From Panopea generosa (taxonomy: Eukaryota > Mollusca > Bivalvia > Adapedonta > Hiatellidae): a stretch of 64,000 bases of DNA. Below are positions 32,055-42,929 of this stretch, in pieces; within the stretch, counting starts at the first letter, position 1, and every line of letters begins with the position of its first letter. Below the pieces are notes generated by a model. That model made no database searches. It was not told the origin of the DNA and was given only the letters and a program-made list of their open reading frames with translations. The DNA is taken from positions 71,849,719 through 71,913,718 of the forward strand of contig CM055899.1 of assembly GCA_029582155.1 (NCBI GenBank). The letters run 5' to 3'. Both the position numbers and the translations under genes were made by a program.

Positions 32055-32250
32055 TTTCACATACAGTAGCCTGGATGATTTTTCATTAGAGGGGTAATTT
32101 TTTATAAAGTAGAAAATTCACTGAAAACTCGCTCCGGGGTGATTTAGGGGGATGAATTTTCAATACGACACCCGGATCAAACCAGTGACCCTCTGTTTTC
32201 ACACCTCAGCGCATTAGTCATAATGACCACCTAGACCGCAGTAAACTGCA
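32055..32250 (-). repeat. tRNA-derived SINE in the left arm
   Basis: On the minus strand: TCTAGGTGGTCATTATGACT (A-box region), GCGCTGAGGTG, CACTGGTTTGATCCGGGTG (B box), then AAAATTCATCCCCCTAAATC and GCTACTGTATGTG. It is shared with 50222-50412, so it was inserted before the duplication. Confidence 0.82.
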
Positions 32251-32295
32251 TGCATGTTGATAGATCTAAGAAAAAAAGTATTAGCACTAACGATT

Positions 32296-32598
32296 TTACA
32301 ATACCCATAAAATATTATAAGCACTACCCATGTGCCCGCCATGCCCGTCCAGATGCAGACTTTCCAGGATTTTGTTAACTTCGCCATCCTTCACTACTCT
32401 CAGCAGGTTTTTGATCCTTTTTTTTTTCTCACAAAAATGAACAATTCCTCCTTTGACTTTAATTCTAGAACACTTTATCCTAAAGTTAACCTTTTCGCCT
32501 TTGCTGAACTTGCTCCCAGATGGAAACCTCTTATGCAATACAAATGATTGAATATCATCATAAAAAATCAAATCGCTCGGAATAAAACTGTATTTCAA
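32296..32598 (-). pseudogene. Ginger1-type integrase, N-terminal fragment (left copy)
   Basis: The reading frame contains LHKRFPSGSKFSKGEKVNFR, VKGGIVHF and ILESLHLDGHGGHMG, the upstream region and first His half of the HHCC zinc-binding segment seen in Ty3-like integrases and Ginger1 transposases. It stops at a donor-like GT right after HGGHMG. The rest of the transposase is not present in this arm, so it is a 5' fragment copied with the inverted duplication. It looks better kept than the right-hand counterpart. Confidence 0.7.
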
Positions 32599-33117
32599 TT
32601 GACTATTTCTTTGAACAATGCCGACAAAAACAGCGATATTGCTGCGGTCTCATTGACAGGCTACGTTACTCATAGTACCATCCAATCAGCTGATAAATAA
32701 GTAGTTTGACACTAAAGCTTCCCCTTTTTGAATGCCTTTCAAGTTTAACATTGTACCGACATCGCGTCTGGGTTCCTATTAAAGTGACCTTAGCCGCAAA
32801 GAACAAAGGAAAACAGCAGAGACGCCGACAGAATGAAAGCAGCTCTACCATAGCAGCATGCAATGGGGAAATCGTAACAAAAGATACAGAAATGAATAGT
32901 GGCAACAAAAAGTCGTTTCGCTTTTAGATAGATCTCTCTATTACTTAATTGTTATTTAAGTCGTTTCTGAATTAACACAAAACAACTGCATTCTATGACC
33001 AGGATGTTTGTATTGCATTTTTAAATATATAGTAACAAATAAAAAACAATGACATTCAGTTATATTGCATGCCGTAGATGATTGTAATCATTGTAATCAG
33101 ATATCTTGTAGAATAGA

Positions 33118-34195
33118 TTGTGAAAGAGCATCTGAAAATGATCCTAAAAGTCGTAAATTCCGTTGTTGTGAATTTAATTATCTCCCTTTATATATATATA
33201 TGTACAGACCAGACTACGGTGAGAGCGCTTAGCTACAATGTAAACCATGGATACAATATTAAGGCCTCTGCCAAACCAAATAAAGTTGGTGTCGACCATG
33301 ACTTATATACTATGGATTACATGCAACACATCTGGGAAGGGTGGACACATTTACATACATTACATACATGAAGTGGTAGCTTTATATGAGTAGGATCCAG
33401 TTAAGGATTAATAACTACTCACATGCTATAGAAAGGACAGATTTATAAACCCGTTGGATCATATCGATACAGTGAATTCATATATATATTTAATTTCAAA
33501 AAGGGAGATAATTCAATTCACAACAAAGGAATTTACGATTTTTGAGATCATTTCAGATGCTCATTCACAATGCATGATATGTATAAGGAGATAATTATTT
33601 GTGAATAACCAAGACATAAATGTACAGACCAGACTACGGCGAGTGCGCCTAGCTACAATGCAAACTATAGGTACAATATCAAGGCATCTGCCAAACCAAA
33701 TAAATTTGGTGTCGACCATGACTTATATACTTTGGAATTACATGCAACACATCTGGACAGGGTGGACAAATTTATATACATGAAGTGAAAGTTTTACATG
33801 AGTAGAATCCAGTTAAGGTTTCATGATTACTCACATGCTATATAAAGGGCAGATTTATAAACTCGTTGGATCATATAGATAAAGTGAATTCATATATATT
33901 TAATTTCATTAAGGGAGATAATTAAATTCACAACAACGGAATTTACGATTTTTGGGATCTTTTCAGATGCTCATTCATAATGCATGATATATATATGGAG
34001 ATAATTATTTGTGAATAACCAAGACATAAATGTACAGACCAGACTACGAGTGTGCGCCTAGTTACAATGCAAACCATAGATACAATATCAAGGCTTCTGT
34101 GCAAAACCAAATAAATTTGGTGTCGACCATGACTTATATACTATGGAATTACATGCAACACATCTGGACAGGGTGGACAAATTTGCATACATATA
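33118..34195 (-). repeat. 408-bp repeat array, inverted relative to 26814-27975
   Basis: About two and a half to three units on the minus strand, with markers CAGACTACGGCGAGTGCGCC, GGTGTCGACCATGACTTATA and AAACCCGTTGGATCATAT at about 410-bp steps. More diverged among themselves than the plus-strand array. Confidence 0.9.
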
Positions 34196-34322
34196 TGGTT
34201 ACGTAGCCAACATTGCCGTTGGAAACAAAACGACATTCTTCAAAGCTGCTTTAGGTAAACGTATTTATCTAAAATATAGGTTATGACTGAGAATTGAATT
34301 TATGATGCCTTTTTTATTTTTT

Positions 34323-34414
34323 AAAGTGAAAATACACAGGCGTCAATAGCGAGTGTATGTATCAAGGGGAATAGTTCATACACTGGCTATTGACCCCAGT
34401 AAATTTTCACTTTT
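34323..34414. repeat. Fold-back element, 37-bp arms
   Basis: The left arm AAAGTGAAAATACACAGG plus CGTCAATAGCGAGTGTATG pairs with the right arm CATACACTGGCTATTGAC plus CCCAGTAAATTTTCACTTT around a 17-nt loop, with a few mismatches. Likely a tiny MITE or hairpin element. Confidence 0.8.
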
Positions 34415-34419
34415 GTGGG

Positions 34420-34868
34420 TAGCTTCGAAATATGGAAAAGTCTCATTCATGAAATTTTGACAGAAGAAGACACTCTTAACGTATATAAACTTTCTTTGAA
34501 ATCAGATAACATTTTCTGCGTAAAAATAACATGTATGTAAGTAGTAAGTTTTCAGAGTCCCTGAGTGTATATTTTATTCAGTACATGTCAGCGTTTTTCA
34601 GTATCAATTAAGTATTTAAGCACATATATTGTCATTTTCAGAGTTCCTAGTGAGAAAAAATGCATATCTCAGTAGTGAAATGAATGTTAAGGAAATAAAC
34701 AAGAAATGTGCATACAAATATAAAACTGTATGTATAATTTACTGACAATTGAAAACCACCTTTATGTCCTTACATTCATTTTTTATTCAAAGTTTGATCA
34801 TTAAAACATTTGTCCATACCATAAAAGCTAGGACATTGTTTTCAATTTTGACAAAAGTCGCAATCGAT
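34420..34868. other. No gene seen
   Basis: AT-rich sequence just 3' of the TLR pseudogene's original stop. It would include its 3' untranslated region. No repeat is recognised. Confidence 0.5.
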
Positions 34869-36938
34869 TCATTTCATCGCGTCTTTCAGTTTCTCCTAGA
34901 ACAATTAACGCCCTACCTGGTCGTCTGACCATTCTATAAAAGTTGTTGTCGTCTTACACAGCAACTTCAGAGATTTGTTTATATAACGTGCTTCCGGTTT
35001 TGAAGCATGATGACAATAAGCTCTGTTCCGTCCTCTATATGTTAAGTGTGCGCAATCTTTAACTCAAACATGCTCCATCCGCTCTTGGCAAATTCATTCG
35101 TGAGAATAATGATGATTTTCCTACTGTTTTCCATACAATCTGTTATGTTATCATGAATATATACACCCGGTCTAAAATTCCTATCATTAATACAAAGTTT
35201 GTATCTGTTCTGTTCCTCCAAAATCGGAAGTAGGTGATCGTAGACCCATTCCTGGTTGATTTGGTTACATCCAGCATCGAAGCCAAAATCACGCCCGTCT
35301 AACTGTTGATACTGTCGTCTTTTCCGTAAAAGAGACATATAGTGTTTGAAACTCCATCTATATTTGTAAATGATAATTGCAATAACGATAAATAAAATTA
35401 CTAGAGGTCCACTGACAACTCCGACCCAAATTCCTACGCCCCATGGATGACACTCCTTGTACATAAATGACATATTTGAGAGAAGTTTACCTTTCATGTG
35501 CGATGGAAAAGCGCAAACATAACAATTTGGATAGTTCTTAATGTTTACATTATCTATATGGTTACGTAGCCAACTGATAAATGGATTTAACGCACATTGA
35601 CAAACAAATGGGTTGTTTGACATATCAAGTATCTGTAAGTTCTTACCAGGCAGATCATCTTGATTGATTGCTAGTATTTGATTACTGTTTAAAAACAGTT
35701 TCGACACATTTTCATATGCTAAAAGGTTGACTGAAGTAATTTTGTTACTAGAAAGCCTCATGAAACGTAACCCTGATTTGATTTTTACTATCTGTATAGG
35801 AAAATATTGTAATTGGCAATCCACCATACCCAGTTTTTGTCATATTTGACAACCAGTCGTCGGTTTGACGGTTGAAATTGATATAATCTATATCTAAATG
35901 GTCTAAATGTGGAATGTGCATAAATGTTTCATTTGGGTTTACAAACATATCTTTTGCTTTGGCGTCATTTCGAATATTAAGATATCGTAACGTCAATGAC
36001 CGGAACGCCTTTGGGTAAATTTTTAAATATGGCAGTCTTATATTATATAAGAGTAGAATTGCTATATTATTTAACTCAGATAACAAATCGGTTTGAAATT
36101 CCACTATATAGTTTTCGGCGAGGTTAAGAATAACTTAGGTTTAAAGGCATATGAAATTTGTAGAATTGACAGAGAGGATTTTGTTTCTCTGGATCAGTAA
36201 AGTTAAGATCGAAGGTGTATAAGTTTTTTGCAAAATGTTATCGCAAAGGTTAGGAAAGGTCTGAAGGTCATTAGACGATAGTATTAGCGTCTCTAAATGT
36301 TCCAGTGCAGGTACTTGAAATGTTGTAACTCGATTGTTTTTAAGATAAAGAAGTTGTAACTTTTTAAACATTTGAAACATGTCTTGCTATATGGTTGTTA
36401 AACCAATGTAACCCAGAGAGAGAATAGCTAAATTGTTTTCAGTAATGTTTGAGAAAATAGTTTTAGAGATATGTAATATTGACATTGAGTTGAGATAGAG
36501 ACTCCTCAAACTCTCTTTCTTTGACAATAGTTGCAGAAGTTTCTCAAGTTGATTTGACGGTATATTATTTCCAGACAGGCTTAGATTTCGTAAATTTACA
36601 AATGTGCTGAACGCGTTGGCTGTAATATGTTGTATACCGTCATGTTCCAGTGTAAATTTTTCAATGTTTACAACACTGATGTTTTCAAATGTCACATTGC
36701 TTACAAACGGCAAGTAGTTTTTGTTAAATATCAGACGGTGTATCCGTTGTCCAAGTTTCGGAATGTACGTTAGATAACGTCCTTTATCAGCGCAGTTTGC
36801 TGTGTCCATATGTATACGGCACAACTTTCTGGTTGTTGGTACGTTAATGTTAGTGTGAGATACTCATATATCGCAGAAACATAAAACAACCAACAACGTT
36901 GCACCGAACGTAAACGAGAAGTCATGTACAAACGCCAT
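34869..36938 (-). pseudogene. Toll-like receptor pseudogene (signal peptide, LRRs, LRRCT, TM, TIR)
   Basis: An intron-less frame of about 690 codons. The start at 36938 gives MAFVHDFSFTFGATLLVVLC, a leader. Then come leucine-rich repeats (LRNLSLSGNNIPS, LQLLYLKNNRVTTFQ, LRFMRLSSNKITSV, LQILDMSNNPFVCQC), an LRRCT with CQCALNPF..CYVC..KEC, a transmembrane segment GIWVGVVSGPLVILFIVIAI and a TIR domain with box 2 LCINDRNFRPG. Lesions: TGA at codon 25 (36866-36864), stop at 36389-36387, two TAA at 36143-36135, a frameshift near 35828, TAA at 35044-35042 and further stops beyond. TIR box 1 is short (FDAGCNQ) and the box 3 Trp codon is a stop. The original end is AMK and TGA at 34871-34869. TLRs signal through MyD88-type adaptors; this copy cannot. 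Confidence 0.9.
35042..35827 (-). pseudogene. TLR pseudogene: longest surviving frame (last LRRs to mid-TIR)
   Basis: It encodes the last two LRRs, the LRRCT, the transmembrane helix and about 95 residues of the TIR domain. A tract YKYRW..YMSLLRKRRQYQQ follows the membrane. If transcribed it would give a membrane-anchored fragment without box 3, but no suitable start or leader is present. It is the best probe for finding functional paralogues. Confidence 0.85.
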
Positions 36939-37019
36939 TGTCTTATATCTGATAGATGCGCATCTTTTATTATTTTTATTCTGAAAATTAAATTAAATTA
37001 TTTATTATATATATATATC

Positions 37020-37565
37020 AATGATCATATTACGATAATTACTTATATCTGATAATAGGATACTTCGAACAAACATAAAGCAACAAATAGAAGAAAATAG
37101 TTGACTCTGTTTGATTGAATTATGAGAATGAAACATGCGACATTGCTACCCCCACAACTCCCCTTTCCAAACTAATATAAAAAAACTATTTAAAGTCATT
37201 TAAGATGCACTTAAGATAATTGTGCTCTTTGTTCTAAATTAACAAATTAAAATATGTTTTATCTTACCTTTATTATAAATTATGACTTCATTTCCGATAC
37301 CAAATATGCTGTCGTGTTCATTGGCATGTTTAAACTCAGGAATAATTATCTAAGTATAGCCAATGTAATAGATTGTACTTTCTTGTTTTGTTTGTTATTT
37401 ACTTTCCGGAGACAGGAAAATGAACAAAGCAAACCACTCGTATCGTTAAAACACAGATCAGAACTTGAGTCACAGGCCAATCCTTGTGTTTTTGTGATAT
37501 TTCAAGTTGGGTTTAAATTTTTAATATGTTTTTTTAAACGTGAATAATACTTAATTCAGATGTAG
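37020..37565. other. No gene seen
   Basis: AT-rich sequence upstream of the TLR pseudogene, with a (TA)n run at about 37005-37018. The open frame at 37254-37547 has no recognisable domain. Confidence 0.5.
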
Positions 37566-37574
37566 TTATGACGT

Positions 37575-40500
37575 GTTGTGACTAACCCCCATGTCCGTAT
37601 TGTTTGTGGACAGATAATGAGTGACTGACATCCAGGTCCGTCCCGTTGGTGGACAGAGTGCGTGACCAACCCCAATGTCCGTGCCGTTGGTGGACGGAGA
37701 CGTAGTGACTACCCCCAGGTCCGTATCAGTGGTTGACGGAGAAAGAGTGACTACATCCAAGTCCGTACCGTTGATGGACGGAGACTAAATGACTACCCCA
37801 GGTCCGTATTGTTGGTGGATGGAGATTTTGTGACTACCCCCAGGTCTGTACCGTTGGTAGATGAAGACTAAGCGACTACCCCAGGTCCGTACCGTTGGTA
37901 GACGGAGACTAAGTGACAACTCCCAGGCCCGTATCGTTGGCGGACAGAGAATGAGTGACTACCACAGGTACGTACCGTTGGCAGACAGAGAATGAGTGAC
38001 TAACCCCCAGGTCCGTACCGTTTATGGACAGAGAATGAGTGACTAACCCTTACAACCGTGCCGTTGGAGGACATACAATGAGAGACTGACCACCAGCTCG
38101 GTGCCGTTGGTATACAGAGAATGAGAGATTACCCCAAGGTCTGTACCATCGGCAGACAGAGAATGAGTGACTAACCCCCAGGTCCATACCGTTAATAGAC
38201 GGAGACCTAGTGACTACCCCAGGTTCGTACCGTTGGTGGACACAGAGTGAGTGACTAACTCTTACATCCGTATCATTGGCGGACAAAGAATGAGTGACTA
38301 ACCCCTAGATTCGTACAGTTGGCGGACAGAGAATAAGTGACTAACCTTTACGTCCGTGCCGTTAGTAGACTGAGAATGAGTGACTAACCCCCAGATCCGT
38401 ACAGTTGGCGGACAGATAATAAGTGACTAACCCTCACGTCCGTACCATGGGTAGACAGAGAGTGAGTGACTAACCCTTGCGTCTGTATCGTTGGCGGACA
38501 GAGAATGAGTGACTAATCTTTACGTCCGTGCCGTTGGTAGACAGAGAATGAGTGATTAACCCCCAGGTCCGTACGGTTGGCGGACATATAATAAGTGACT
38601 AACTCTTACGTCCGTACCGTGGGTGGACAGAGAGTGAGTGACTAGCACTTACGTCTGTATCGTTGGTGAACAGAGAATTAGTGACTAATCCCCAGGTCTG
38701 TATCGTTTGCGGACAGAGAATGAGTGACTATCCCCAGGTCCGTACCGTTGGTGGACGGAGACTTAGTGACTATCACAGATCCGTATCGTTGGTGGACAGA
38801 GAATGAGTGACTACCCCCAGATCCGTACCGTTGGTGGACAGAGACTTAGTGACTACCCAGGTCCGTATCGTTGGCGGACAGAAAATGGGTAACTACCCCC
38901 AGGTTCACACTGTTGGCGGACAGAGAATGAGTGACTGACCTCAAGGTCTGTACCGTTGGTTGACAGAGAATGAGTGACTAACTCCCAGGTCCGTACCGTT
39001 AATGGACGGAGACTTAGTGACTACCCCAGGTCCGTAGTGTTGGTGGACAGAGAATGAGTGACTTATCCCCAGGTCCGTACCGTTAGTGGACAGAGACTTA
39101 GTGACTACCCCCAGGCCAGTGCCGTTGGTTGACAGAGATTGAATGACTATCCCCAAGGTTTATACCGTTAATGGACAGAAAATGAATGACCACCCCAAGG
39201 TCCATACCGTTGTGGGACAGAGAATGAATTACTAACCCCAAGGTCCGTACCGTTGGTGGACGGAGAATGAGTGAATAACCCACAGGTCCGTTCGTTGGTG
39301 GACAGATACTGAATGAATAACCCACAGGTCCGTATTGTTGCTGGACAGATACTGAATGAATAACCCACAGGTCCGTACCGTTGGTGGACAGATACTGAAT
39401 GAATAACCCACAGGTCGGTACCGTTGGTGGACAGATACTGAATGGATAACCTACAGGTGTGTACCGTTGATGGACAGATACTGAATGAATAACCCATAGT
39501 TCCGTACCGTTGGTGGACGGAGAATGAGTGACTTACCCCCAGGTCCGTACCGTTGGTGGACGGAGAATGAGTGACTTACCCCAAGGTCCGTACCGTTGGT
39601 GGACAGATACTGAATGAATAACCCACAGGTCCGTACCGTTTGTGAACGGAGAATGAGTGACTACCCCCAGGTCCGTACCGTTGGTGGACGGAGACTTAGT
39701 GAGTACCCCCAGGTCTGTAACGTTGGTGGACAGAGACTTAGTGACTACCCCAGGTCCGTATCGTTGATGGACAGAGAATGAGTGACTGACCCCCAGGTCC
39801 GTACCGTTGATGGACGGAGAATGAGTGACTGACCTCCAGGTCCGTACCGTTGGTCGACAGATACTGAATTAATAAACCACAGGTTGGTACCGTTGGTGGA
39901 CAGATACTGAATAAATAACCCACAGGTCCGTACCGTTGATGGACAGATACTGAATGAATAACCCACAGGTCCGTACCGTTGGTGGACAGATACTGAATTA
40001 ATAACCCACAGGTCCGTACCGTTAGTGGACGGAGAATGAGTGAATAACCCACAGGTCTGTAACGTTGGTTGACGGAAAATGAGTGACTTACCTCCAGGTC
40101 CGTACCGTTGGTGGACAGATACTGAATGAATAACCTTAAGGTCCGTACCGTTTGTGGACGGAGAATGAGTGAATACCCCCAGGTCCGTACCGTAGGTGGA
40201 CGGAGACTAAGTGACTACCCCCAGGTCCGTACCGTTAGTGGACGGAGAATGAGTGAATAACCCACAGGTCCGTACCGTTGGTGGACGGAGAATGAGTGAC
40301 TTACCGCCAGGTCCGTACCGTTGGTGGACAGATACTGAATGAATAACCCACCGGTCCGTACCGTTTGTGAACGGAGAATGAGTGACTACCCCCAGGTCCG
40401 TACCGTTGGTGGACGGAGACTTAGTGAGTACCCCCAGGTCTGTAACGTTGGTGGATAGAGACTAAGTGACTTCCCCCATGTCCGTACTTTTGGTGGACGA

Positions 40501-41490
40501 AGAATGAGTGACTTACCCCCAGGTCCGTACCGTTGGTGGACGGAGAATGAGTGACTTACCCCCAGGTCCGTAACGTTGGTGGACAGATACTGAATGAATA
40601 AACCACAGGTCGGTACCGTTGGTGGACAGATACTGAATAAATAACCCACAGGTCCGTACCGTTGATGGACAGATACTGAATGAATAACCCACAGGTCCGT
40701 ACCGTTGGTGGACAGATACTGAATGAATAACCCACAGGTCCGTACCGTTAGTGGACGGAGAATGAGTGAATAACCCACTGGTCCGTACCGTTGGTTGACG
40801 GAAAATGAGTGACTGACCTCCAGGTCCGTCCCGTTGGTCGACAGATACTGAATGAATAAACCACAGGTCGGTACCGTTGGTGGACAGATACTGAATAAAT
40901 AACCCACAGGTCCGTACCGTTGATGGACAGATACTGAATGAATAACCCACAGGTCCGTACCGTTGGTGGACAGATACTGAATTAATAACCCACAGGTCCG
41001 TACCGTTAGTGGACGGAGAATGAGTGAATAACCCACAGGTCCGTACCGTTGGTTGACGGAAAATGAGTGACTACCCCCATGTCCGTAACGTTGGCGGATA
41101 GAGACTTAGTGACTAACCCCATGTCCGTACTTTTGGTGGACGAAGAATGAGTGACTTACCCTCAAGTCCGTACCGTTGGTGGACAGATACTGAATGAATA
41201 ACCCACAGGTCCGTACCGTTGATGGACAGATACTGAATGAATAACCCACAGGTCCGTACCGTTGGTGGACGGAGAATGAGTGACTCACCCCCAGGTCAGT
41301 ACCGTTGGTGGACGGAGACTTAGTGACTACCCCCAGGTCCGTAACGTTGATGGACAGAGACTTAGTGACTACCCCCAGGTCCGTACCGTTGGTGGACAGA
41401 GAATGAGTGACTACCCCCAGGTCCGTAACGTTGGTGGACAGAGAATGAGTGACTGACCTCCAGGTCCGTACCGTTGGTGGACAAAGAATG
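37575..41490 (+). repeat. 43-bp minisatellite array, about 90 copies
   Basis: The unit contains CAGGTCCGTACCGTTGGTGG, ACAGAGAATGAGTGACTACC and CCC. Two subfamilies: AGAGAATGAGTGACT (whole array) and AGATACTGAATGAATAACCC (mainly 39290-41260). Blocks such as 39820-40080 and 40810-41070 are near-identical duplicates. The GTCC..ACC-GTT-GGT..GGAC core is a short imperfect hairpin. Minus-strand open frames with a 43-residue period result from 3 x 43 bp and are not genes. Confidence 0.95.
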
Positions 41491-41809
41491 AGCGTTAACT
41501 ATTTCATAGTTTTATACAAAGTTCATAATGAAATGCTCGAAAATGTGTGACAACCTATCTTGCCTAGCCCCCATGTTCATATCGTAAATTAAAGGTTTAA
41601 AGGTAAGGTCATGTTAGTTAGACCGGCTCAATAGTCAAAGCATCAAAAAGAAGACATGACTTTTGCTGTGATACATTATATCGAGATTACAAATTTCTAC
41701 TCAATAATCACAAACATGTTTATAGCTCCGCCCGATGCTTACAAAAGTGCATAACAGAGTGTGATTATATTGGTTTTGAACAGTTAACTTTCGATTACCA
41801 CGGTTACAA

Positions 41810-42060
41810 TATGTGTCTATCCCAGAACCCGGTTTCTCCCGAAACAGGTCCATTAATTCCCAATGAAAATACAGGGGATTATACGCCGTTCCCACAACTC
41901 AACAATTGAACACTTGCTAAACTGTGACGTCATTCAAACTTTCTGTTGAAGCAATTGACCAATCAACGTACTCAATGTGGCTTTTCCAACATTGCTATTA
42001 AATAAAGGACCCAATCGGGAAAGCCGTGTCCGTCCCACAGACTACTACAATAGTGTTTGA
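41810..42060 (+). repeat. Dispersed promoter-like repeat C, copy 1 (CRE + CCAAT)
   Basis: It shares with 46285-46505 the phrases CTATCCCAG, TCTCCCGAAWCAGGTC, CCAATGAAAA, ACTGTGACGTCATTCAA, GACCAATCAA and GACCCAATCG. TGACGTCA (41925-41932) is a perfect CRE and GACCAATCA a CCAAT box 27 bp later; ATAAAGG lies about 45 bp further on. It looks like the 5' end or promoter of a mobile element or a duplicated host promoter. Confidence 0.65.
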
Positions 42061-42069
42061 CATTGTGTT

Positions 42070-42920
42070 GGTTCTGTTGATTAATTAATACATTAATTGA
42101 TTAATTGTTATCTATATCAGATAAGCAAAATACATTTTATTATTGCGGCCGTTTCAGTTGAAATGTGGTATTGATAAAAAATGACAAAACTGATACAATA
42201 AAAAGTCATTAGTAATTTAAAATAAGTCATCTCATTTTATATATATCAAGCACGTGAAAAAGGTTAATTTGTGCTACACGTCTGCAGCTTGGATTGCCGT
42301 TATCGTAATAATGGTACTGTGGAGATGGGCAGTCGGGAAGGCAGGCAGGGGCAAGCAAGCAGGCTGTCATGCAGGCAGGCGCAGCCCAGTTTACATACAG
42401 AAATAAATGAGAATAAACACACGACTGAATTATTATATTATTAAGAAAATAACGTTTAGAAATGATGCATAAAAGCTTCCACCAATATTTCCATGGACTC
42501 ATATTATATTATTTTCAATGCAATATTAACTGAACACGCTTTATCACTTTCTTAGTAAATAGTAAATCAAATGAGACGTACAATGGTTACACTGACTTAC
42601 AGACATTGTTAAGGTTGATTTTTGTGTATTACTATTAAATATGCAAAAACAATAATAACTGTACATCCATTATCCATGAAACGAAGGTTTGACTCGTTAT
42701 CATGATTTTGTCTTTAAAGATAAAAAAGAAGACCGATAGTTTCCAGGATTGTTAAGGTTACATTTCTTGTGTAAAAGAATGATACACTCAGACCAGATGA
42801 CAAGAAAATGTACAGATTGAAACTATTTATTAAATAACAGTTTTAAGATTGGAGTCGGGGTATTTTACTGTGTATAACTTATACTTAATTTAGTTTAATA
42901 ATGTATCATGTAAAACCTTT
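42070..42920. other. No gene seen; small GCAGGCAG-rich patch
   Basis: AT-rich sequence with a GC-rich simple patch at 42330-42380 (GCAGGCAGGG, GCAAGCAAGCAGGC). Open frames over the patch are low-complexity. Confidence 0.6.
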
Positions 42921-42929
42921 TTCCATTTA

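Larger units (their letters stand above)
30297..33047 (-). repeat. Inverted duplication, left arm (2.75 kb)
   Basis: Read on the minus strand this arm matches 49480-52062 on the plus strand in order: TTTAAAAATGCAATACAAAC, the GTTAATTCAGAAACGACTTA region, an integrase N-terminal frame, a tRNA-type SINE, then purine/pyrimidine-rich arrays ending at CGCTCCAACATGC. Identity is roughly 95% over the SINE by eye. The arms are about 16.4 kb apart. Confidence 0.88.

Noticed and set aside
37566-41288. Minus-strand frames with a 43-residue periodic motif
   Set aside because: Produced by a 43-bp minisatellite. Consecutive units use all three frames, which a real protein repeat would not do.
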